This document shows, piece after piece, positions 1 through 7,522 of a DNA stretch of 64,000 bases. Made by a program: the position numbers and the translations under genes. Below the pieces are notes generated by a model. It did no database searches and was not told where the DNA came from. It saw only the letters and a program-made list of their open reading frames with translations. Position 1 is the stretch's first letter; every line of letters begins with the position of its first letter. This DNA comes from Geobacteraceae bacterium (lineage in GTDB: Bacteria; Desulfobacterota; Desulfuromonadia; Geobacterales; Pseudopelobacteraceae), in contig JANXYR010000047.1 of the NCBI GenBank assembly GCA_025355965.1, forward strand, positions 62,001 to 126,000, written 5' to 3'.

Positions 1-1
1 C

Positions 2-913
2 TCGCTGGAAGCGATCCTCCACCAGGCTGCAGCACTCAAACCTGCGGCGATGGTGATTGACTCGATTCAGACGGTCTGGACCTCAACTCTGGAGTCGGCC
101 CCCGGCAGTGTCAGCCAGGTGCGGGAATCGGCCGGCAAGTTGATGCTGCTTGCCAAAGGGAGTGATATCCCGATCTTTATCGTCGGCCACGTCACCAAAG
201 ATGGCTCTATTGCCGGCCCGCGCGTGCTGGAGCATATGGTGGACACCGTCCTTTATTTTGAGGGGGACGGCAGCCATCCATTCCGGATACTACGGGCGGT
301 CAAGAACCGTTTTGGCTCGACCAATGAAATCGGTGTGTTCGAGATGAAGCAGGAGGGGCTCTGCGGGGTGGCAAACCCTTCGGAGCTGTTTCTTTCCGAG
401 CGCCCCCTAGGCGTCTCCGGCTCTGTAGTCACCACCTCGCTGGAGGGGAGCCGACCATTGCTGGTTGAACTTCAAGCACTGGTAACGCCGTCATCATACG
501 GCGTCCCACGTAGGACAACGATCGGTGTTGATCATAATCGCCTGGCTTTGCTGGTCGCTGTTCTTGAGAAGAAGGTTGGTCTGCACATGGCCGGACAGGA
601 CATATTTTTAAATGCGGCTGGTGGGGCAAGGCTGAATGAACCGGCAGCCGACCTTGCCATGATCATGGCGGTTGCCTCCAGCCATCTCGACAAAGCGATC
701 CCGCCGGATACTGTTATATTTGGTGAAGTTGGTCTGGCGGGGGAGGTGCGGGCGGTTACGCAGCCGGAATTGCGCATTGCCGAAGCCGAAAAGCTCGGCT
801 TCAAGCGGTGCATTATTCCGGCCGGTAGCATGAAACGTCTTAAAAAGCGGGGTATCCGTCTGGAAGGGGTTTCTACGGTTCAGGGCGCGATGGATGTGAT
901 CTTTGCATCGTAA
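2..913 (+). CDS. radA: DNA repair protein RadA, 3' part (5' end outside window)
   Basis: C-terminal about 300 residues of RadA, a RecA-like ATPase that processes recombination intermediates and drives branch migration. The reading frame is open from base 2, so the gene starts before the window and its zinc finger and Walker A are not visible. Seen: the Walker B region VIDSIQT just after the edge, the RadA-specific KNRFG motif (about base 306), and a C-terminal Lon-protease-like domain with GLHMAGQDIFLN and GEVGLAGEVRAV. The stop is at 911-913. The ATG at base 50 is internal and is not the start. No downstream partner on the same strand; the next gene, srkA, is convergent. Identity is secure. 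Confidence 0.95.
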   Translation, partial: SLEAILHQAAALKPAAMVIDSIQTVWTSTLESAPGSVSQVRESAGKLMLLAKGSDIPIFIVGHVTKDGSIAGPRVLEHMVDTVLYFEGDGSHPFRILRAVKNRFGSTNEIGVFEMKQEGLCGVANPSELFLSERPLGVSGSVVTTSLEGSRPLLVELQALVTPSSYGVPRRTTIGVDHNRLALLVAVLEKKVGLHMAGQDIFLNAAGGARLNEPAADLAMIMAVASSHLDKAIPPDTVIFGEVGLAGEVRAVTQPELRIAEAEKLGFKRCIIPAGSMKRLKKRGIRLEGVSTVQGAMDVIFAS

Positions 914-935
914 TTAATCCTAAATACGGCAGTTA

Positions 936-1065
936 TCACACGAAGCCACAAAGCACACTAAGGAAAAACATATACTTAATCTTGTTTTTTACAGCCACCT
1001 TTTGGGTGAATGGTTCTAAATCGATAAGATCCTGATTTCTTTGTGTTCTTAGTGCCTTTGTGTGA
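936..1065. repeat. Imperfect long inverted repeat between radA and srkA
   Basis: Two 29-base arms, 936-964 and 1037-1065, are reverse complements at 24 of 29 positions, separated by 72 bases of AT-rich spacer. Each arm has a short internal periodicity (units like CACAAAG and CACTAAG, about 8-9 bases apart). The layout and periodicity resemble a second element at 15794-15909. It lies between the convergent ends of radA and srkA. It may act as a bidirectional terminator-like structure or be a copy of a dispersed non-coding repeat. No ORF or transposase is associated with it. Confidence 0.7.
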
Positions 1066-1088
1066 GTCAACTGCTTTTTCTAGGTTAA

Positions 1089-2075
1089 TTACTGTATTTC
1101 TAGAGCAGGCTCAGTGAGCGCGGCCAGCTGTTCGCGCAATTCCAGAATATGTTCACCCCAGTAGCGGGTGGTGTTAAACCAGAAAAAAGTGTGCGGAAAC
1201 AGCGGATCCTGCCAGCGTCGGGCCAGCCAGGCACTGTAATGCAGCATGCGCAACGTACGGAGCGGCTCAATCAGGCGCAGTTCACGGGGGTCAAAATCAT
1301 TGAATTCCCGGTATCCTTCCAATAACGAATCCAGCTGGGCCAACTGGCGGGGGCGTTCCCCGGAAAACATCATCCAGAGATCCTGTACTGCAGGTGCCAT
1401 GCGGGCGTCATCAAAATCGACAAAATGTGGGGCGTTGTCGCGCCAGAGAATGTTACCGGCATGACAATCTCCATGCGTCCTGATGACCCGAACCGGACCG
1501 ACCTCAGTCAGGATGTTATCAATAGCTTCTAGCAGCTGCCCCGTTACAGAGGTATAACTTGCCCGGTATTCAGCAGGTATGAAATGCTCTTCAATTAGGC
1601 GCACGCTGTTTGTGCCGAAACTCTGGCGATCCAGCGCCGTACGATGAACAAACGGCTTGACCGCTCCGGTTCCATGGATCCGCCCGAGCAATCTCCCCAG
1701 TATTTTCAGGTTGTCGAGATTGTCGAATTCCGGGGCATGCCCCCCTTGCCTTGGATACAGCGCAAAGTGAAAGCCGTCATACTGCAATAAACTCTTACCC
1801 TCGGAATTTTTAAGTGGTGCAACGATAGGTAGTTCATGTTCAACAAGTTCAAAGCAGAAGCTGTGTTCCTCCAGAATCTGCCCTTCGCTCCAGCGATGTG
1901 GGCGGTAAAATTTGGCTATCAGCGGTTGTGCTTCATCAATGCCGACCTGATAGACTCGGTTTTCGTAGCTGTTAAGTGCGAATATGCGGCTATCACAGAC
2001 AAAACCCTGACTTTCCACGGCGTCCATGACAAAGGTGGGGGTAAGTCGCTGAAAGGGGTGGTGGCTCTCGGTCAT
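1089..2075 (-). CDS. srkA: Stress response kinase A (YihE/RdoA family)
   Basis: 328-residue aminoglycoside-phosphotransferase-fold Ser/Thr kinase, close to the usual length of SrkA. In E. coli the protein counters stress-induced death pathways in the cytoplasm. Seen: catalytic loop HGDCHAGN at residues 201-208 (Asp203, Asn208) and the metal-binding DFDD at about 220-223. The N-terminal lobe has the family feature NSYENRVYQV. The start ATG follows AGAGGACG, a reasonable ribosome binding site. It is divergent from rsgA, so the two share a 180-base promoter region. The family assignment is firm; the physiological substrate in this organism is unknown. Confidence 0.9.
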   Translation of the reverse strand: MTESHHPFQRLTPTFVMDAVESQGFVCDSRIFALNSYENRVYQVGIDEAQPLIAKFYRPHRWSEGQILEEHSFCFELVEHELPIVAPLKNSEGKSLLQYDGFHFALYPRQGGHAPEFDNLDNLKILGRLLGRIHGTGAVKPFVHRTALDRQSFGTNSVRLIEEHFIPAEYRASYTSVTGQLLEAIDNILTEVGPVRVIRTHGDCHAGNILWRDNAPHFVDFDDARMAPAVQDLWMMFSGERPRQLAQLDSLLEGYREFNDFDPRELRLIEPLRTLRMLHYSAWLARRWQDPLFPHTFFWFNTTRYWGEHILELREQLAALTEPALEIQ

Positions 2076-2151
2076 AAATATACGTCCTCTTGTGCGGCAT
2101 TGCTCAATTGCGCAGATATAATGGGCTCATTTTCCCTGTCGTGCTAGGTTA

Positions 2152-2179
2152 TTGTCTGTTTGTATGCTAGATTTATAAC
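2152..2179 (+). promoter_or_regulatory. Candidate sigma-70 promoter for rsgA-ppaC
   Basis: TTGTCT at 2152-2157 and TATAAC at 2174-2179, separated by 16 bases, lie about 75 bases upstream of the chosen rsgA start. The site is recognised by eye and has not been scored. Confidence 0.4.
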
Positions 2180-2255
2180 CGGCTGTCAAGGTTGGCCATT
2201 TAATCCCGGCAAATTTGGTCGGGATAATCCATTTTTAAAATCGGAACACAATCCA

Positions 2256-3155
2256 ATGAGCAGTTTTACGCCTAACGGTCTGATAGTTGCGCATCACGGC
2301 ATCTCGGTTGAGGTTTTGTTTGACAACGGCCAGCGCAGAATGGTGCGGGTCAAGCGCAACTCCGGGCATGTGGTCGGAGACAACGTTGTTGTTACCGGCG
2401 AGGTTTTGAAACGTTTGCCGCGCCGGACGGAGCTGCAGCGGCGTGATGCCAGGGGTGGGGTACATCTGGTAGGCGCAAACCTCGATGTCCTCGGGATTGT
2501 CGTCGCGCCGCTGTCTCCGGGCGGTTTTATCGACCGGGCGATTGTTGCCGCACAGTCGGCACAGTTGCAGCCGTTTTTAGTCGTCAACAAGTGTGATCTC
2601 GATGGCACTGCTGAACTTCTGGAAGAGCTGAAAAGAGTTTATGGCGGCTCCGTGCAAATATTTCCGATCAGTGCCGCCAAGCGTAGCGGTCTTGCCCCGT
2701 TAGAGGAATTTCTGAGCGAAGGGCATCGCGGTGCCTTTGTCGGCACGACCGGAGTCGGCAAGAGTTCCCTTCTGAATGCGCTCTGCCCGGACATAGATCT
2801 TAAAGTGGGAAGCTTAAGTGAATACAAGGGGATGGGGCGACACACCACAACCGTTTCGACGTTGCACGCTCTCTCAGGTGGTGGTGAGCTGGTGGATACC
2901 CCTGGTTTCCGTGATTTTGGTCTGGTTGACATCACGGTCGAGGAACTGGCCGAATATTTCCCCGGCTTTGAAGCTCACCGGGATGTCGCCTGTAAATTCC
3001 GTAACTGTCGCCACCGTACAGAGCCTGGGTGTGCCGTGCTGGAGCTTGTAGAACAGGGGCGAATCCCGGCAGAGAGATACGCCACCTATATGGAAATCCT
3101 CAAAGAGGTTGAAACCCTTCAGGCCGCCGCCCGCAGCAGGGACTGGAAAAACTAA
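2256..3155 (+). CDS. rsgA: Ribosome small subunit-dependent GTPase A
   Basis: Late-stage 30S assembly GTPase with the circularly permuted G-domain order typical of RsgA. Seen in the 299-residue product: N-terminal OB fold, then G4 NKCD at 111-114, G1 GTTGVGKSS at 163-171, G3 DTPG at 214-217, and a C-terminal zinc-binding set Cys246, Cys251, His253, Cys259. An in-frame start 96 bases upstream exists, but it would add an unconserved leader and sit on the likely promoter, so the ATG at 2256 is preferred. The next gene, ppaC, begins 31 bases after the stop, which suggests cotranscription. Confidence 0.93.
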   Translation: MSSFTPNGLIVAHHGISVEVLFDNGQRRMVRVKRNSGHVVGDNVVVTGEVLKRLPRRTELQRRDARGGVHLVGANLDVLGIVVAPLSPGGFIDRAIVAAQSAQLQPFLVVNKCDLDGTAELLEELKRVYGGSVQIFPISAAKRSGLAPLEEFLSEGHRGAFVGTTGVGKSSLLNALCPDIDLKVGSLSEYKGMGRHTTTVSTLHALSGGGELVDTPGFRDFGLVDITVEELAEYFPGFEAHRDVACKFRNCRHRTEPGCAVLELVEQGRIPAERYATYMEILKEVETLQAAARSRDWKN

Positions 3156-3186
3156 TCGTATCAATCCACATAAGAGTGAGACTGCC

Positions 3187-4833
3187 ATGATAAAAACCAC
3201 TTATGTTATCGGCCATCGCAACCCTGACACCGACTCCATCGCCTCTGCAATCGGCTATGCCGCACTGAAACAACGACAGGGTGACAACAGCGTCATTGCA
3301 GCCATGGCAGGTGCTCCCAACCCCCAGACCCGATATATTCTTAATCGCCTCAAAATTCAGGATCCGCTGTTTCTTGCTGATGTACACCCCAAAGTGCGTG
3401 ACACCCTCAAGCGCCAGCCGGTGACGATCCATCGGCAGGATTCAGCCTACGAAGCGTTGGAACTGTTCAATAAGAGTGGCGTTCGGGTGCTGCCGGTAGT
3501 TGATTGTGAAAACAGGCCATGCGGCATTTTATCGCTGCTGCATCTGTCTGAAAGTTATCTGCTCCCCTGCCAGGATAGGCTGCGCCAGGTTACCACCAGC
3601 CTGGCGAGCCTAGCCAGGACACTTGCTGCACCACTTAAAGCCGAAATCTGTACCGACACTCCAATTACCCTGAACCTCTTCATCGGTGCGATGTTGGAGG
3701 AATCATTCAACAGCAGGATTGATGGTTTTGATCCTCGCGAACTCCTGATCATGACCGGTAATCGCCGTACTATCCAGCAGGCCGCCATAGAACGTGGCGT
3801 TCGGGTATTGGTGATAACCGGCGGACATCAATTGGAAGAGGGTTTACTCGAACTCGCCCAAGAGCGGGGCGTCACCGTGCTGCTGACACCCCATGATACA
3901 GCAACGGCCGCGTGGCTGGCACGACTCTCCACACCGGTAGTCTGCCTTGCCGAACAGGAATTCGTTGAAATTGGCGTTGACAAATCACTTGCCGCCCTTC
4001 GCCAGAAGCTGCTCGGAGCCAATGTATCTGCCGTGTTGGCGCTAGAGGGGGATGGGACACTCGCCGGTGTCGCGACCAAGTCGTCCCTTCTCGCACCACT
4101 TCCCTACAGCCTGATTCTAATGGACCATAACGAGCTGGGGCAGGCTGTGTCGGGGGCCGAGCTGATAGAAATAACCGAAGTTATCGACCACCATAAACTT
4201 GGCAATGGCCACTCAAACTTCCCGATCTCCTTTGTAACCTCACCTGTCGGCAGCACCTGCACCCTGGTGGCCCGGCGCTACCGTGAATGCGACATAGAGC
4301 CTGACCAGCAGATTGCCGCACTGCTGCTGGCTGGGATCCTCTCGGACACGGTTATCCTCAAATCACCTACCACGACCGATGTCGACCACCAGATGGTCGC
4401 CTGGCTGGAGGAGCTTTCAGGGTTGGCAGCGGTTGATTTCGGCCGTGATATTTTTGCCGCCAGCAGTTCTCTGAAAAATTATGGTTCGGCTGACAGGGTC
4501 GTCTCTGCCGACTTCAAGCTTTTTACGCATGATAAATACAGCATCGGGCTTGGGCAGGTCGAGGTAATCGGCTTTGAAGAGTTTTACAGCATGAAAGATG
4601 GGTTGCTGGACGCACTGGCGGAGATCAAACAACGTGACAATCTCTTCATCGCCGGGCTGATGGTGACCGATATTACTACTGAGACAACGCTTTTTCTTGT
4701 GGAGGGGCATACCCGTATTGCCCACGTCATGGAATATCCGCAATTGGAGCCGCACCTGTACGAACTGAAGAATGTCATGTCGCGCAAGAAGCAGATGGTG
4801 CCGCATCTGCTTAAAATTCTGGCCAAGGTCTGA
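3187..4833 (+). CDS. Manganese-dependent inorganic pyrophosphatase with CBS and DRTGG domains
   Basis: Family II pyrophosphatase of the nucleotide-regulated type. It hydrolyses PPi to phosphate in the cytoplasm. Seen in 548 residues: the DHH-family N-terminal motif HRNPDTDS (His10, Asp14, Asp16); a CBS domain from about residue 65; a DRTGG-like segment (MTGNRRTIQQAA to HDTATAA); a further CBS stretch; then the rest of the catalytic core, with DHNELGQAV, the DHH motif IDHHKLGNGH, and a C-terminal DHHA2 domain. Characterised CBS-pyrophosphatases are inhibited by AMP/ADP, and those with a DRTGG domain are activated by diadenosine polyphosphates; this is family knowledge. The ATG at 3187 follows AGAGTGAG. 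The upstream start at 3109 overlaps rsgA and is rejected. Confidence 0.92.
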   Translation: MIKTTYVIGHRNPDTDSIASAIGYAALKQRQGDNSVIAAMAGAPNPQTRYILNRLKIQDPLFLADVHPKVRDTLKRQPVTIHRQDSAYEALELFNKSGVRVLPVVDCENRPCGILSLLHLSESYLLPCQDRLRQVTTSLASLARTLAAPLKAEICTDTPITLNLFIGAMLEESFNSRIDGFDPRELLIMTGNRRTIQQAAIERGVRVLVITGGHQLEEGLLELAQERGVTVLLTPHDTATAAWLARLSTPVVCLAEQEFVEIGVDKSLAALRQKLLGANVSAVLALEGDGTLAGVATKSSLLAPLPYSLILMDHNELGQAVSGAELIEITEVIDHHKLGNGHSNFPISFVTSPVGSTCTLVARRYRECDIEPDQQIAALLLAGILSDTVILKSPTTTDVDHQMVAWLEELSGLAAVDFGRDIFAASSSLKNYGSADRVVSADFKLFTHDKYSIGLGQVEVIGFEEFYSMKDGLLDALAEIKQRDNLFIAGLMVTDITTETTLFLVEGHTRIAHVMEYPQLEPHLYELKNVMSRKKQMVPHLLKILAKV

Positions 4834-4838
4834 GCGAT

Positions 4839-5207
4839 TCAGTCACCTGGTAGAGAGTTCTCCTTGCTTTTACTTCGGGCCTCTTCCTCAACGCTGGTTG
4901 CAATAAAGTAATACCCGGCGGCGATGATGATCGTTATTACAGCAACTGTGAATGCAAGCGTTTCCCCCTGCCACAATCCGGCAAACCATGTATTGAGATC
5001 ATTCGCAACAAGCGCAGCTTTTCCACCCATACGTTCAAGTTCGTAGGCGAACTTCTTGGACTTCTCAAACTCGGCGAAAGGGTCGTTTGGGGTTTCTCCG
5101 GCGGTCAGATAAATCACGGCAGCGCTAACCAGACCGGCCACCATGATGGCGGTGGTGATGGTATAGCAGCGTGTTGCCGGGTCGGTGAATATTGATCTAA
5201 TTTTCAT
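4839..5207 (-). CDS. Small membrane protein of unknown function
   Basis: 122 residues with two predicted transmembrane segments at about 14-36 and 84-105. Between them is a soluble segment with an acidic/aromatic stretch (NDPFAEFEKS) and a conserved-looking ELERMGGKAAL patch. The C-terminus is charged (SVEEEARSKSK). I do not recognise a named family. The start at 5207 is preferred because the longer in-frame version reaches into the likely ovoA promoter and adds no domain. The stop lies 5 bases from the convergent ppaC stop. It is divergent from ovoA, but nothing in the sequence ties it to ovothiol synthesis. Confidence 0.7.
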   Translation of the reverse strand: MKIRSIFTDPATRCYTITTAIMVAGLVSAAVIYLTAGETPNDPFAEFEKSKKFAYELERMGGKAALVANDLNTWFAGLWQGETLAFTVAVITIIIAAGYYFIATSVEEEARSKSKENSLPGD

Positions 5208-5299
5208 AGCATGTATCTGACACCCGTATTTCGATTTGTCAATAGGCGGACACTGCCCATGTTGTGATCCAATGTAATACGCAAAAATAGACCTGTTGA

Positions 5300-5328
5300 T
5301 TGTCTGTATCATGATGTTCAGGTATACT
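5300..5328 (+). promoter_or_regulatory. Candidate sigma-70 promoter for ovoA
   Basis: TTGTCT at 5300-5305, a 17-base spacer and TATACT at 5323-5328, ending 43 bases before the ovoA start codon. Confidence 0.5.
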
Positions 5329-5371
5329 CTATGTGCTATCACTATATGAGGCATACTTAAGGAGACACTTC

Positions 5372-7489
5372 ATGGATCTGCGTAGAACGCATACCACCAT
5401 CCTTAACGAGGGGGACCCGGAGCGGAAAAGGTCCGAAATCCTGGAGTATTTCCACGCGACCTTTGATATCGACGAAAAACTCTACGATACCCTCCGCTAC
5501 GACGATACGTTTTGCCTCCGTGCCGACCGGCTACGCCACCCGCTGATCTTCTATTTCGGGCACACCGCCACCTTCTATATCAACAAACTGATGGTCGCCA
5601 GGGTTATCGACACGCGCATCAATCCCCGTTTTGAATCTATGTTTGCCGTGGGGGTGGACGAGATGTCCTGGGATGATTTGAATGAAGCCCACTACGACTG
5701 GCCGACCCGGAAGCAGGTCAAGGCATACCGTGATCAGGTCCGCGATCTGGTGGACGGTCTGATCCGGCGGTTGCCGCTGACGCTCCCGATCACGTGGGAA
5801 GACCGGTTCTGGGGTATCATGATGGGGATCGAGCACCAGCGTATTCATCTTGAAACATCTTCGGTGTTGATCCGGCAGCTGCCGCTCGATCAGGTGCAGC
5901 AGCTCCCCTTCTGGGAAATCTGCCCCGAATTTGGCGAGCCACCCGTCAATCAGCTCTTGAACGTGGCCGGAGGGATGGTCACACTCGGCAAAACGAAAGA
6001 TCACCCCCTTTACGGCTGGGACAACGAGTATGGCGAGCATATGGCCGAAGTACCGGACTTCAAGGCGGCTCAGTATCTGACCTCCAACCGGGAGTTTCTG
6101 ACATTCGTCGAGGATGCGGGGTACTCTGAACGACAATGGTGGAGCGAGGAGGGGTGGAAGTGGCGCGAATTCAAACAGGCCGGACATCCCCTGTTCTGGC
6201 TCAAAGCGGGTGACGGCTGGAAGCTGCGCACCATGGCCAGCGAGATAGCGATGCCCTGGAACTGGCCGGTGGAGGTCAATTGTCTGGAGGCCAAAGCGTT
6301 CTGCAACTGGATGTCAGTCCGCACCGGTACGCCGATCCGGCTGCCGAGCGAGGATGAATGGAGCCGGATGCGGGATGTCTGCACTATCCCTGATCAGCCG
6401 CAGTGGGAGAAGGCACCGGGCAACATCAACCTGGAATGGTGGGCGTCTTCCTGCCCGATCGACCGTTTCAGTAACGGAGACTTTTTTGATGTGCTCGGTA
6501 ACGTCTGGCAATGGTCTGAAACCCCGATCTATCCGTTCCACGGTTTCGAAATTCACCCCTGGTATGACGACTTCTCAACCCCGACTTTTGACACACGCCA
6601 CAACCTGATCAAGGGGGGATCATGGATTTCGACCGGTAATGAGGCGACGCGTGATTCGCGTTATGCCTTCCGGCGGCACTTTTTCCAGCATGCCGGTTTC
6701 CGCTATGTTGAAAACACAACTCCGGTCATCATTCATGATGACCGGTACGAAAGCGATGCCCTGGCTGCCCAGTATTGCGATGCCCACTACGGCCCGGAGC
6801 ATTTTGGTGTTGCCAATTTTCCGGAGGCGTGTGCAAAAATCTGTCTGGAACTGATGCAGGGACGCAGAGCCGGACATGCCCTTGATCTGGGATGTGCTCT
6901 CGGAAGGGCTTCATTCGAACTTGTGCAGGGTGGTTTTGAAAAAGTGACCGGTTTGGACTTCTCCTCCCGGTTTTTCCGCCTTGCCGCCCGGATGCAGGAA
7001 GAGGGCTCCCTCCGTTATGCGCTGCCTGAAGAGGGTGAGATCGTCTCGTTTCACGAGATAACATTGATGGAGCTGGGCCTGGAGGATAGCCGTAACCGGG
7101 TACAGTTTTATCAAGCCGATGCCTGCAACCTCCCTGAAAAATTCAGTGGCTATGACCTTATTCTGGCCGCCAACCTGATCGACCGGCTTTATTCGCCACG
7201 CCGCTTCCTCGCCACCATTCACGAACGGATGAATCCGGGCGGCCTGCTGGTGCTGACCTCCCCGTATACCTGGCTGGAAGAGTACACGAAAAAAGAGGAG
7301 TGGTTGGGGGGATACCGCGAGGCGGGTGAACCGGTCTGGTCACTGGATGGGCTGAAAGAAACGCTGGCGCCACATTTCCACATGCTGGGCAAGCCGCGTG
7401 ACGTGCCGTTCGTGATCCGTGAGACAAAGCACAAGTTTCAACATACGCTGGCGGAGCTTACGGTCTGGGAATTGGGGGGACGGAAATGA
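5372..7489 (+). CDS. ovoA: 5-histidylcysteine sulfoxide synthase / mercaptohistidine methyltransferase OvoA
   Basis: Bifunctional iron enzyme of ovothiol biosynthesis. It joins cysteine to histidine C5 with oxygen to give the sulfoxide, then methylates the thiolhistidine imidazole. The 705 residues show the three expected domains: an N-terminal DinB_2-like domain supplying the iron-binding histidines (His64 in FGHTATFY, and HxxxH at 155-159 in EHQRIHLE); a central formylglycine-generating-enzyme-like domain (about 190-450, with GGSWISTGNEATRDSRY); and a C-terminal SAM methyltransferase (LDLGCALGRA at about 504-513). Start chosen at 5372 behind AAGGAGACAC. The partner lyase OvoB is not adjacent. 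Identity is strong from domain order and motifs. Confidence 0.92.
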   Translation: MDLRRTHTTILNEGDPERKRSEILEYFHATFDIDEKLYDTLRYDDTFCLRADRLRHPLIFYFGHTATFYINKLMVARVIDTRINPRFESMFAVGVDEMSWDDLNEAHYDWPTRKQVKAYRDQVRDLVDGLIRRLPLTLPITWEDRFWGIMMGIEHQRIHLETSSVLIRQLPLDQVQQLPFWEICPEFGEPPVNQLLNVAGGMVTLGKTKDHPLYGWDNEYGEHMAEVPDFKAAQYLTSNREFLTFVEDAGYSERQWWSEEGWKWREFKQAGHPLFWLKAGDGWKLRTMASEIAMPWNWPVEVNCLEAKAFCNWMSVRTGTPIRLPSEDEWSRMRDVCTIPDQPQWEKAPGNINLEWWASSCPIDRFSNGDFFDVLGNVWQWSETPIYPFHGFEIHPWYDDFSTPTFDTRHNLIKGGSWISTGNEATRDSRYAFRRHFFQHAGFRYVENTTPVIIHDDRYESDALAAQYCDAHYGPEHFGVANFPEACAKICLELMQGRRAGHALDLGCALGRASFELVQGGFEKVTGLDFSSRFFRLAARMQEEGSLRYALPEEGEIVSFHEITLMELGLEDSRNRVQFYQADACNLPEKFSGYDLILAANLIDRLYSPRRFLATIHERMNPGGLLVLTSPYTWLEEYTKKEEWLGGYREAGEPVWSLDGLKETLAPHFHMLGKPRDVPFVIRETKHKFQHTLAELTVWELGGRK

Positions 7490-7522
7490 CAGCGCGGCAG
7501 GGATGCTGCTCTTTTTGATAGA

